From Sedimentisphaerales bacterium (GTDB lineage Bacteria; Planctomycetota; Phycisphaerae; Sedimentisphaerales; UBA12454), in the NCBI GenBank assembly GCA_016930635.1, contig JAFGGI010000015.1, forward strand, positions 1 through 64,000: a stretch of 64,000 nt of DNA, in the 5' to 3' direction. Under the pieces are notes generated by a model that was not told the DNA's origin, made no database searches, and saw only the letters and a list, made by a program, of their open reading frames with translations. This document shows, in pieces, positions 1-7,114 of the stretch (its first letter is position 1; each line of letters begins with the position of its first letter). A program made the position numbers and the translations under genes.

Positions 1-95
1 AGGCTTCGAGCCGATTCATAAGTAATGTCCGCAAAAAGGCTTACAAGTCCCAGAAGTATGATAAATTTTACTGCTCTTGAGCGATTATTTTCCAT
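1..95 (-). CDS. MFS transporter, N-terminal fragment (runs off the window)
   Basis: Reading leftward from an ATG at 95, 31 codons are open to the window edge. The peptide begins MENNRSRAVKFIILLGLVSL and continues FADITYESARS. The LGLVSLFADITYE.ARS block is the first transmembrane helix and loop of a common major facilitator subfamily, so this is the start of a permease of about 400 residues. The ATG lies inside the last codons of the DUF190 gene (11-nt overlap), so the two are almost certainly co-transcribed and translationally coupled. It would then belong to the fluoride-riboswitch operon. The substrate cannot be judged from this fragment. Confidence 0.75.
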   Translation of the reverse strand, partial: MENNRSRAVKFIILLGLVSLFADITYESARS

Positions 96-432
96 TCTTC
101 GGATTATATCTATAAGCGATTACTTCGGCCTTTTCAAGAGTAACCAATCCTTCTTTAATCATTTTGTCCAGTTCTGGCAGAAAATCCTTTATTCTTTCAG
201 GCTTGTCAACAATTTCAATTACAATAGGCAAATCTTCCGAAAGCCTGAGAATTTTGGCTGAGTGCATTCTGCTGTCGGCGCCGAAACCCATTACACCTTT
301 CAGCACAGTAGCACCGGCCATCCCCTTTTGCCTTGCAAGATTAACAATTGCCTCATAAAGCGGCTTTCCCTCGAATTTGTCCGCCTCGCCGATAAATATT
401 CTTAACAATTGCGATTCTGACGGGAGTTTCAT
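85..432 (-). CDS. DUF190 domain protein
   Basis: A 115-residue protein of the DUF190 family, recognised from LRIFIGEADKFEGKPLYEAI near the N-terminus followed by the Gly-rich GATVLKGVMGFG segment. The family has a small ferredoxin-like/PII-like alpha-beta fold and is often encoded beside crcB fluoride channels. Its biochemical role is not established. Here it follows crcB by 15 nt and overlaps the next gene (an MFS permease) by 11 nt, so it is the middle gene of a fluoride-responsive operon. The length is normal for the family. A nucleotide- or ion-sensing role is only an inference. Confidence 0.85.
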   Translation of the reverse strand: MKLPSESQLLRIFIGEADKFEGKPLYEAIVNLARQKGMAGATVLKGVMGFGADSRMHSAKILRLSEDLPIVIEIVDKPERIKDFLPELDKMIKEGLVTLEKAEVIAYRYNPKNGK

Positions 433-447
433 AATTCGACCTTTCCG

Positions 448-825
448 TTAAATATATTTGCCGATTGCAAGTCCGGCGAGCATACCAATTAGTCCGAGAA
501 CGTTTTGCAGAACTATATTTCCCGACGCCCAGAGCCATTGCGACTCGTCGAGCAACTGGGCTGTTTCGAACACAACAGAAGAAAACGTGGTAAACGCCCC
601 GAAAAAACCGACAAAAATTATTATCCGCATCTGCCCGCTGATTGAGAGCCTGTTTTCGAACACTGCCCAGAGCAGGCCGAATACAAGACAGCCGAGAATA
701 TTAACGGCAGCGGTACCGAAAGGAAAAACAACTGTTATATTTTTCTGAACAAATCCGCTGAGCCAATAACGCGCAAGCGTTCCGACGGCGCCGGCAAGAG
801 CAATATATATGATTTTCTGCAGCAT
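448..825 (-). CDS. crcB: fluoride efflux channel CrcB/Fluc
   Basis: A 125-residue, four-helix membrane protein of the CrcB/Fluc family, which works as a dual-topology dimer exporting fluoride. Diagnostic motifs are GTLARYWLSG in helix 1, PFGTAAVNILGCLVFG in helix 2 (including the conserved Asn) and GFFGAFTTFSS at the helix 3 break (family consensus GFCGGxTTFS), with a final hydrophobic helix. The ATG at 825 is preceded on the minus strand by a fluoride riboswitch and terminator (about 872-946), which confirms the assignment. DUF190 and MFS genes follow. A single gene is present, consistent with the homodimeric type. Confidence 0.95.
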   Translation of the reverse strand: MLQKIIYIALAGAVGTLARYWLSGFVQKNITVVFPFGTAAVNILGCLVFGLLWAVFENRLSISGQMRIIIFVGFFGAFTTFSSVVFETAQLLDESQWLWASGNIVLQNVLGLIGMLAGLAIGKYI

Positions 826-871
826 AAAAACTCCATAAATAACGGGAAATTACAGGCCGGAGAGGACATAA

Positions 872-902
872 AAACAACCTCTGCCTTCGCCGGTAGAGGT
901 TA
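872..902 (-). terminator. riboswitch-controlled intrinsic terminator of crcB
   Basis: On the minus strand AACCTCT, a loop containing CCGGCGAAGG, and AGAGGTT form a hairpin followed at once by GTTTTT. Its left arm is the same CCTCT strand that closes the fluoride aptamer, so aptamer and terminator exclude each other. It lies between the aptamer and the crcB ATG at 825. Confidence 0.85.
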
Positions 903-948
903 TCATCCTTTACTATAAAGGCAGTTATTCGGTGAACCTCATCACCTT
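886..948 (-). promoter_or_regulatory. fluoride (crcB) riboswitch aptamer
   Basis: On the minus strand the leader reads GGTGATGAGGTTCACC (946-931), then AACTGCC, a small hairpin closed by GCCTTT/AAAGG, then ATGATAACCTCTACCGG. This matches the crcB-motif architecture: GGxGATGxGGxxCxCC stem-loop, AACxGCC pseudoknot strand, and a (C)TGATxxCCTCTAC 3' strand, as I recall it for the Thermotoga aptamer. The 3' strand CCTCT can pair either with GAGG of the aptamer or with AGAGG of the terminator downstream. That is the expected ligand-controlled switch, with fluoride binding favouring read-through into crcB. Confidence 0.93.
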
Positions 949-967
949 ATATTTATTTATACACATT

Positions 968-996
968 ATGGTATAATGGAATATCAGTATTTTCAA
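968..996 (-). promoter_or_regulatory. possible promoter of the fluoride operon
   Basis: On the minus strand TTGAAA (996-991), a 17-nt spacer and TACCAT (973-968) sit just upstream of the aptamer. The -35 is good and the -10 is a 4/6 match, so this is a weak assignment supported mainly by position. Confidence 0.4.
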
Positions 997-1014
997 CCCA
1001 AAAAAACCGAGATT

Positions 1015-1353
1015 TTATTCCATACCGTCGGCTTCGCTGCCCCCGAATTTACTACCGAGGCAGCACTTGCATACACGTTCATTTTTAACAATTTCATCAG
1101 GAGAACCTGAACCAATGACTTTGCCGTGGTCGATTACATAAATATGACTTGCGACCTCGAACGTTTTTTCAACATTATGGTCTGTAATCAGGATGCTTAT
1201 GCCGAAAGCAGCGAGTTTGCGAATTTCAGTTTGCAAATCCTGTACAACGATGGGGTCAACGCCGCTAAAAGGCTTGTCCAGCAAAATCAGTGAAGGATTG
1301 GTAATCATCGCTCTGGCAACTTTGAGTTTCCTGCCGGAAAACGTTTTTACCAA
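1015..1353 (-). pseudogene. decayed C-terminal half of an LptB-type ABC ATPase
   Basis: The 112 residues match the second half of LptB, the ATPase of the lipopolysaccharide export complex: ITNPSLILLDKPFSGVDPI, then SILITDHNVEKTFEVA and GSPDEIVKNE. The Walker A half is absent. The ABC signature, normally LSGGERRK, reads FSGRKLK and lacks two residues. The Walker B glutamate is lysine (LLDK for LLDE), so it could not hydrolyse ATP. The start in this frame is a TTG with no credible upstream coding sequence. No partner permease is adjacent. A pseudogene fragment is the best reading; a functional lptB should exist elsewhere, since lptD is present at 57185. Confidence 0.8.
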
Positions 1354-1386
1354 CTATCTGGCTTCAAGAATAACCATATCGGAATT

Positions 1387-1602
1387 CTATTTAAAAATAA
1401 AAGGTAAAATTACCGCCAGCAATAATCCCAGGATAAGAAAAACAATAAGAGTAAAACCTGCCGCTTCGAGAGATGTTTTAAAGATCTTTCGCTTATCGAC
1501 ATAATGATGTTTATACTCCTGATAAGTGATTAGAAAAGCCGTTACTGCCGCCAAGAGGCTTAGCACAGCTGTTATACAGAATATTGCTTTTGTTAATCCC
1601 AT
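1387..1602 (-). CDS. small membrane protein, unknown function
   Basis: A 71-residue protein with two hydrophobic segments (about residues 5-25 and 47-70) separated by a charged stretch, YQEYKHHYVDKRKIFK. The ATG at 1602 lies 17 nt after the stop of the truncated permease upstream, so it may be the last gene of that operon. It could also be a separated remnant of the missing second half of the permease; I could not align it convincingly. No family is recognised. Confidence 0.5.
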   Translation of the reverse strand: MGLTKAIFCITAVLSLLAAVTAFLITYQEYKHHYVDKRKIFKTSLEAAGFTLIVFLILGLLLAVILPFIFK

Positions 1603-1619
1603 TTTTCATATCGATTATG

Positions 1620-2090
1620 CTAATGGATTGCCCCGACAGCTCTTGCCAGGCCGAGTTGAAATCCAAGTAATCTGGCGGTAAGAATGATAGCAAGGACGTT
1701 GATGGCAGGGCCTGAGTAAAGAAAAGCAGTTGCGGGGCCGAGGCCTGCGCCCATTTTATATATGCCGGCGAATAGAGGCAGGACGGTGCAGGAACAGACG
1801 GCAAGAATTGTGCCTGATATAGAAGCTACGCCATAGGCGAGAAATTTATTGGCGCCTGCGCCGAGATATTTCATTACAGAAGCCTGGCTGACGAAAACCG
1901 AAATAGCTCCTGCGATGAAAAAGGCAGGGATTAGGCATAAAAGGAAGTGCTCTCTTGCATACCATTTTGCCAGGAGCAGCGATTGTATGACAGCATTGTC
2001 GAAGCGGGCAATGCCGATTGGCAAGAAATACATGCCTAAGAATACAGCGATAATTAAGAGGAATTTTTTGGTTTCAGTTTTTATGCTCAT
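1620..2090 (-). CDS. permease, N-terminal half only (DUF318/ArsP-like)
   Basis: A 156-residue integral membrane protein resembling the first half of SO_0444/ArsP-type permeases: an early helix, then AGAISVFVSQASVMKYLG, a Gly/Ser/Cys-rich SGTILAVCSCTVLPLFAGIY stretch and a FLYSGPAINVLAI helix. Members linked to ArsR regulators export arsenic or thiol-reactive compounds. Family proteins are usually about 300-400 residues, but this frame stops right after the conserved ARAVGAI segment. It is therefore either truncated or a split subunit. It begins 1 nt after the arsR-like gene ends, indicating co-transcription. Confidence 0.65.
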   Translation of the reverse strand: MSIKTETKKFLLIIAVFLGMYFLPIGIARFDNAVIQSLLLAKWYAREHFLLCLIPAFFIAGAISVFVSQASVMKYLGAGANKFLAYGVASISGTILAVCSCTVLPLFAGIYKMGAGLGPATAFLYSGPAINVLAIILTARLLGFQLGLARAVGAIH

Positions 2091-2091
2091 A

Positions 2092-2421
2092 TCAGATAGC
2101 CCTTAGAAGTTTGGAGGTTTCTTTTGCCTGCTGTTTTATGCAGGCTTGAAGACAGGAGAAGAATTTTGAGGTGCAGGGCATCTGAAGTTTGTAGATGACT
2201 TTGAGGCCCTGCTTTTTATATGACAGAACGCCTGCATTTACCATTAAGGCTAAGTGTCTTGAGACGTTCGAGCGTTCGGAGCCTACTTTTTTTGCTATAT
2301 CGCAGACGCATTGTTCGCCATCTTTTAGATAGTCGAGAATGGCAATTCGCAGGGGGTGTGATAAGGCCTTTAGTATCTCGGCCTGTTTATCGTAAAGCAG
2401 TTTTTGTGATCTTTTTGCCAT
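2092..2421 (-). CDS. ArsR-family metalloregulator
   Basis: A 109-residue winged-helix repressor of the ArsR/SmtB family. ALSHPLRIAILDYL and the recognition helix region ERSNVSRHLALMVNAGVLSY are typical. The ELCVCDL-type metal site reads EQCVCDIAKKVG, giving the Cys-x-Cys pair used by arsenite or thiophilic-metal sensors. A further Cys pair (CLQAC) lies near the C-terminus. It is the first gene of an operon with a permease 1 nt downstream, so it likely represses its own export operon until metal binds. An AAGGA ribosome site precedes the ATG. The AT-rich 2430-2470 stretch would be the place for an operator. Confidence 0.88.
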   Translation of the reverse strand: MAKRSQKLLYDKQAEILKALSHPLRIAILDYLKDGEQCVCDIAKKVGSERSNVSRHLALMVNAGVLSYKKQGLKVIYKLQMPCTSKFFSCLQACIKQQAKETSKLLRAI

Positions 2422-2504
2422 TATAGGTCCTTATATTACTATATGATTATATACTCACATAATAATAAATATGTTCAGACGAGCAAGGAAATTTTCAAAA
2501 AAAT

Positions 2505-2533
2505 TTGGCTGATGGTCGTGGTCATATTATAAT
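2505..2533 (+). promoter_or_regulatory. promoter of the GH115 gene
   Basis: TTGGCT (2505-2510), a 17-nt spacer and a perfect TATAAT (2528-2533) lie about 60 nt upstream of the GH115 start. The -35 is a partial match. A GGCC...GGCC hairpin follows at about 2545-2562 in the leader. Confidence 0.6.
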
Positions 2534-2595
2534 ACCCGGAGTTTTGGCCCGAAAAGGCCTTATATTAGAAAAAAAAGAGCAAAATTTTAAAAGCT

Positions 2596-5514
2596 GTGTA
2601 TTCGATATTCAAAAACAACCTTAACTATTTTTTGGTTTTCAATATTATTTTTATATTGAGCCCTTTTGTTTTTCAGGTCTCGGCTGAGGATTCTTATATT
2701 TCGACAAAAGGGGGCCGAAGTTTTTTCCCACTTGTCTGTGAGGATGGATTTTCGCCTCTATGTGTAAGTTCCAAAGATTATCCGGGTGTTTTAAGAGTGG
2801 CCGGGCATTTACAGGCTGATATAAAAAAGGTAACGGGTAGCGAGCCAAGATTAATTAAAGACAAAATAGTTGGAGATGCTGTCGTAATTATCGGCACAAT
2901 TGGTAAAAGTTCGGTTATTGATAAATTAATTGAAGAAAAAAAGATCAATGCTGAAGGGGTGATCGGTCGCTGGGATACATTTGGGCTTCAAACCGTTGAA
3001 AATCCACTGGGCAATGTTAAGCAGGCTTTGGTGATTTTCGGCAGTAACAAGCGAGGTGCGATTTACGGAATGTACGATCTTTCATCCCGAATCGGTGTCT
3101 CGCCCTGGTATTGGTGGGCTGATGTGCCTATTCAAAAAAAGGCAGAGCTTTTTGTTAAGCCGGGTTTTTATTCGTCTGGTGAGCCAAAGGTTAAATATCG
3201 TGGTATTTTTATTAACGATGAGGCACCGGCGTTAAAAAGATGGGCAAAAGAGAAATTCGGCGGATTTAATCATAAATTCTATGAAAAAGTGTTCGAGCTG
3301 ATATTACGCAACAAAGGTAATTATTTATGGCCTGCCATGTGGCGTCCTTCTGCCTTTAATGATGATGCGGAAAATCCGCGTCTTGCGGATGAGTATGGTA
3401 TTATAATGTCAACGAGCCATCACGAGCCAATGATGCGCGCACATGATGAGTGGTATCGTTTTAAAGGCGGGCAATGGAATTATGAAACAAATAAAGAGAA
3501 ATTACAGGAATTTTGGCGCGGCGGTATAGAGCGTATGGGAGATTATGAAAGTGTGGTTACCGTTGGTATGCGTGGAGATGGCGATACAGCTATGGCAAAA
3601 GGGACAGCGATAGATCTCCTAAAGACGATCATTGCTGATCAGCGCAAAATCATTACTGAGACAACCGGAAAACCTGCCGAGTATATACCGCAGGTATGGG
3701 CGGTCTATAAAGAGGTGCAGGATTATTATGACAAGGGTATGCGGGTCGATGATGATATTTTAGTTTTGTTCTGTGATGACAACTGGGGCAATTTACGTAT
3801 ACTTCCGAAGAAGGAAGATCTGCAGCACAAAGGCGGCTACGGTATCTACTATCATGTCGATTATGTCGGTGCTCCCAGGTCTTACAGATGGCTTAATGTT
3901 ACCCAGATAGAACGTGTTTGGGAGCAGATGAATCTTGCTTACCGGTGGGGTGTTCGGGGTCTGTGGATAGTGAACGTCGGCGACATCAAACCGATGGAAT
4001 TGCCTATTAGCTTCTTTATGGATTTTGCCTGGAATCCCGAGGCTATCAGTGCTGGGGATTTGCCGAATTATTATGTGAGCTGGGCGAGACAGCAATTCGG
4101 CGGAAAGTATGCTGAGGAAATTGCTGAGATTTTGTTACTTTATACCAAATACAATTCTCGACGCACGCCGGAGATGCTAACGGAGGAGACTTACAGCCTT
4201 GAGAATTATCGTGAAGCGGACAGGATAGTTGATGAATACAATCAATTGTATGAAAAAGCCCAAAGTATTTATGACAAACTTGGGCAAAGTCATAAATCTG
4301 CGTTTTATCAATTGGTACTTTTCCCGGTGACAGCCTGTAGCAATTTAAATGAGATGTATGTAGCTGCCGGCAAAAGCAAATATTACGGCAAGGGCGGCTA
4401 TGCATCGGCAAATTTCTATGCAGAAAAAGTCAAAGAGTTGTTTGAGAAGGATGCTAAACTCACCAGATACTTTCATAAAGAATTAGAAAACGGTAAATGG
4501 AACCACATGATGTCTCAAACACATATAGGATACACCCGATGGAACCATCCACCTAAGAATAACATGCCTGATGTATCTTTTGTTCGAACCGAAGGGGCTG
4601 GTGAACTTGGTTATCTGATTGAACACGGCACCGGAGGGAAGGGGAGGGAGTCGAGCGTTGAAAGCAACCGGCTTTACAGTAAAGAAATGCCCCGGTTCGA
4701 CCCTGTTAACAACCAGAATTACTATATAGAAATCCTAAATAAAGGTGCTGAAAAATTAAGCTATAACCTAAAGGCAAAAGATGAATGGATAAAACTATCC
4801 TCGGAACGGGGAACAATTCAATTGAGCCAAAAGGTTTATGTCAGTATCGATTGGGAAAAAGCGCCGAAAGGGCGTGCCGCTGGCCAGATCATTATTTCAG
4901 GTTCGGGCCAAGAGCATGTTGTGAAAGTGCCTATTCGTAATGACTTGCCACAGGTATATGGTTTTGTAGAGAATAATGGTGTTGTGTCATTTGAGGCGGC
5001 CAATTATACCAATAAAATTGATTCAAAAGAAATTCGTTGGACGGTAGTGCCGAACCTTGGCCGAACGAGCTCTTCAATTATTGTTGAGCCTGTAAATGCA
5101 GAAAGGCAAAAACCTGGTAATAGTTCACCAAGAGTAGAATATGAATTCACAGTTTTTGATCCAGGCGAACTTGTTGTACATACTTACCTGTCTCCAACCC
5201 AGGACTTTAAAAAACATGACGGATTGAGGTATGCTGTTTCTATAGACGATGAAAAACTGCAAATAATCAACATGAATGAAGGTGAAACAAGACCCGATTG
5301 GAAATATGCCGGGTGGTGGACGAAATCGGTTGGCGACCATATCAAAATAAAAAGGTCAAAACACAAGGTTGACAATCCGGGCAAACATACATTAAAGGTT
5401 TGGATGGTTGATCCGGGGGTTGTTTTTCAAAAATTTGTAATCGATGCAGGCGGCTTAAGGCCGAGTTATCTGGGTCCTGTGGGGAGTGTTTGTATAAAGT
5501 CAGCCACTAATTGA
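2596..5514 (+). CDS. GH115 family xylan alpha-1,2-glucuronidase, secreted
   Basis: A 972-residue protein matching glycoside hydrolase family 115, whose members remove glucuronic or 4-O-methylglucuronic acid from xylan. Family blocks include RGAIYGMYDLSSRIGVSPWY, KYRGIFINDEAPAL, RNKGNYLWPAMWRPSAFNDD and MSTSHHEPMMRAHDEW in the first 300 residues, with a C-terminal beta-rich region. The first about 30 residues form a hydrophobic export signal ending near VSAED. The start is GTG with a poor ribosome site, so the exact start is uncertain. It stands alone: no other CAZyme, SusC/D pair or sugar transporter adjoins it, and an EamA gene converges from the right. Confidence 0.92.
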   Translation: MYSIFKNNLNYFLVFNIIFILSPFVFQVSAEDSYISTKGGRSFFPLVCEDGFSPLCVSSKDYPGVLRVAGHLQADIKKVTGSEPRLIKDKIVGDAVVIIGTIGKSSVIDKLIEEKKINAEGVIGRWDTFGLQTVENPLGNVKQALVIFGSNKRGAIYGMYDLSSRIGVSPWYWWADVPIQKKAELFVKPGFYSSGEPKVKYRGIFINDEAPALKRWAKEKFGGFNHKFYEKVFELILRNKGNYLWPAMWRPSAFNDDAENPRLADEYGIIMSTSHHEPMMRAHDEWYRFKGGQWNYETNKEKLQEFWRGGIERMGDYESVVTVGMRGDGDTAMAKGTAIDLLKTIIADQRKIITETTGKPAEYIPQVWAVYKEVQDYYDKGMRVDDDILVLFCDDNWGNLRILPKKEDLQHKGGYGIYYHVDYVGAPRSYRWLNVTQIERVWEQMNLAYRWGVRGLWIVNVGDIKPMELPISFFMDFAWNPEAISAGDLPNYYVSWARQQFGGKYAEEIAEILLLYTKYNSRRTPEMLTEETYSLENYREADRIVDEYNQLYEKAQSIYDKLGQSHKSAFYQLVLFPVTACSNLNEMYVAAGKSKYYGKGGYASANFYAEKVKELFEKDAKLTRYFHKELENGKWNHMMSQTHIGYTRWNHPPKNNMPDVSFVRTEGAGELGYLIEHGTGGKGRESSVESNRLYSKEMPRFDPVNNQNYYIEILNKGAEKLSYNLKAKDEWIKLSSERGTIQLSQKVYVSIDWEKAPKGRAAGQIIISGSGQEHVVKVPIRNDLPQVYGFVENNGVVSFEAANYTNKIDSKEIRWTVVPNLGRTSSSIIVEPVNAERQKPGNSSPRVEYEFTVFDPGELVVHTYLSPTQDFKKHDGLRYAVSIDDEKLQIINMNEGETRPDWKYAGWWTKSVGDHIKIKRSKHKVDNPGKHTLKVWMVDPGVVFQKFVIDAGGLRPSYLGPVGSVCIKSATN

Positions 5515-5529
5515 TTAAGAAACTAAACT

Positions 5530-6447
5530 TTAAGTTTTATTGAGGTGTTCCTGTGCCCAGATGGCCAGGGCAGCTCCTGCAACGAGGATTATTCCGCAAA
5601 CCCACTGGGCAGGGGTTAGTGTTTCAGCAAAGAGGATTCGTGATACCACAAGGACTAAAAACGGCTGGGCCAGGGTAACGAGCGAGGGGATAGTGGCTCC
5701 TATACGTTTTATAGCGGCATAATAAAAGCTGTGCGAAAGGGCAAGACTTGTGCATGCTGAAAATATTATAACTAACCAGCCGGCAGGCGGCATAGACAGG
5801 CAGTCGGATGGTTTGCCGAACAGGACCGCGACAATGGTAAGTGCGACGGTGGTATAGAGTGAAACAATTGCAAAGCTTACCCGGCTGTCATAGTTAGCCA
5901 ACAGTGCTTTTATGCCTACGGTATAAATACTCCAGGCGAAAGACGCACTGAAGACAAAGACCAGACCAATAAGGGTTGCTTTTGTTGTAAAAGTCGGATT
6001 TAAGACGGTTACTCCTGTCAGGCCTATTATCATCGCGGCCGAGGCGGTCCAGAAGCGGGTGCTTTTTAGCAGATTTCTTTCATCAAGAAAAAAAACCATT
6101 GAAAAAAGAATAGTCCAGAGGATTGAACTTTTTGCGATTAATGTTAAGAGGGCAGGGTTGATGTAATAAAAACCTGCTGCCCATAAGGACTGCATAAAGA
6201 TATTCGGTATGGTAATAATGAGGGCATTTTTCCATATTAGGCGGTCGACTTTTTTTTGTTTTATTGAAACAAGCAGAAACGGCAGCAATAAAAAGGCAGC
6301 GAACAAATAGCGGAGCATATTCTGCGTCCAGAAATCGAGCCAGCCTGAAAGCTGCTTTATGCACAACGGGCCTATTATCCAGCAGGCAAGGGCGCCGAGA
6401 GAATACGCTGTTGCGGTTATGTCGAATTTACTGTGGTCTGTTTTCAC
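5530..6447 (-). CDS. EamA/DMT-family transporter
   Basis: About 305 residues with ten predicted hydrophobic helices arranged as two EamA repeats, the drug/metabolite transporter fold. The second repeat contains AAIKRIGATIPSLVTLAQPF and ends LVAGAALAIWAQ. The substrate is unknown; relatives export amino acids or other metabolites. The frame is open to a TTG at 6543, but the first 32 codons are polar and unlike the family. GTG at 6447 (VKTDHSK) gives normal length. That GTG lies exactly where a transcript from the TATAAT at 6459-6454 should begin, so the mRNA may be leaderless. It is divergent from accB. Confidence 0.85.
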   Translation of the reverse strand: MKTDHSKFDITATAYSLGALACWIIGPLCIKQLSGWLDFWTQNMLRYLFAAFLLLPFLLVSIKQKKVDRLIWKNALIITIPNIFMQSLWAAGFYYINPALLTLIAKSSILWTILFSMVFFLDERNLLKSTRFWTASAAMIIGLTGVTVLNPTFTTKATLIGLVFVFSASFAWSIYTVGIKALLANYDSRVSFAIVSLYTTVALTIVAVLFGKPSDCLSMPPAGWLVIIFSACTSLALSHSFYYAAIKRIGATIPSLVTLAQPFLVLVVSRILFAETLTPAQWVCGIILVAGAALAIWAQEHLNKT

Positions 6448-6453
6448 GGCTGG

Positions 6454-6481
6454 ATTATAACGCTGTTTGGTCAAAAAGCAA
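6454..6481 (-). promoter_or_regulatory. promoter of the EamA gene, possibly leaderless
   Basis: On the minus strand TTGCTT (6481-6476), a 16-nt spacer and TATAAT (6459-6454) are followed 7 nt later by the GTG start at 6447. The predicted transcription start coincides with the first base of the start codon. Confidence 0.5.
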
Positions 6482-6537
6482 AAGAACTGTTGGTAGTTTA
6501 CGTTATATTTGTCGGAAAAAGCGCTTTTAAAAATAAT

Positions 6538-6565
6538 TTGCAAAAACGGCCATTTTTACTATACT
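6538..6565 (+). promoter_or_regulatory. promoter of accB-accC
   Basis: TTGCAA (6538-6543), a 16-nt spacer and TATACT (6560-6565) precede accB by about 40 nt. An AAAGGA ribosome site lies at 6594-6599, 8 nt from the ATG. Confidence 0.6.
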
Positions 6566-6607
6566 TATTTACCAGTCAAACAGGAACCATTTTAAAGGAT
6601 TTGGTAA

Positions 6608-7081
6608 ATGGGAGATGGAAAAAAATCTGATTTGAAAAAAATCGAAGAACTTGTGCAGCTTATGCACGACAAAGGTCTTGTTGAGATCGAAATAGTTGAC
6701 GGCGATAACAAGATACATTTGAAACGACCCGGTGCTGAGCCGCAGGCGGTAGTAGTGCCGGCAGCAACACCTGCTGCGCCGGTGAGGAACGGTACTGCTA
6801 ACGGCACAGCTCAACCGGCAGCGCCGGCAGTTGATGAAGGATTGGTCGACATAAAATCACCTATCGTTGGAACGTATTATGCGGCGCCGAGTCCGGATGC
6901 GGAGCCTTACGTCAAGGCGGGTGACCATGTGACAAATGATACGGTGGTCTGTATCGTCGAAGCAATGAAGGTTATAAACGAGATAAAGGCTGAGACGGCC
7001 GGAACGATCGAAAAAATTATGGTCTCTAACGGGCAGGCTGTCGAGTTCGGCCAGGTGCTTTTCAAGATAAAGCCTGATTAA
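6608..7081 (+). CDS. accB: biotin carboxyl carrier protein of acetyl-CoA carboxylase
   Basis: A 157-residue carrier that holds biotin for acetyl-CoA carboxylase, the first committed step of fatty acid synthesis. It has an N-terminal helical segment (LKKIEELVQLMHDKGLVEIE), a flexible Ala/Pro-rich linker at about 43-76, and a C-terminal biotinyl domain with the IVEAMKV motif, in which Lys121 is the biotin site. The order and length are typical of AccB. accC follows after a 33-nt gap, giving the standard accBC operon. The carboxyltransferase genes accA and accD are not in the window. Confidence 0.95.
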   Translation: MGDGKKSDLKKIEELVQLMHDKGLVEIEIVDGDNKIHLKRPGAEPQAVVVPAATPAAPVRNGTANGTAQPAAPAVDEGLVDIKSPIVGTYYAAPSPDAEPYVKAGDHVTNDTVVCIVEAMKVINEIKAETAGTIEKIMVSNGQAVEFGQVLFKIKPD

Positions 7082-7114
7082 TCTGCATGTCAATTTCATT
7101 AACAAGGAACGGTT

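Noticed and set aside
1015-1353. A functional LptB partner for the LptD gene or the MCE protein
   Set aside because: It lacks Walker A and the catalytic Glu, so it cannot be a working ATPase.
2596-5514. Possibility that the GH115 gene belongs to a polysaccharide utilisation locus
   Set aside because: No SusC/D, sensor, transporter or second CAZyme adjoins it within this window.
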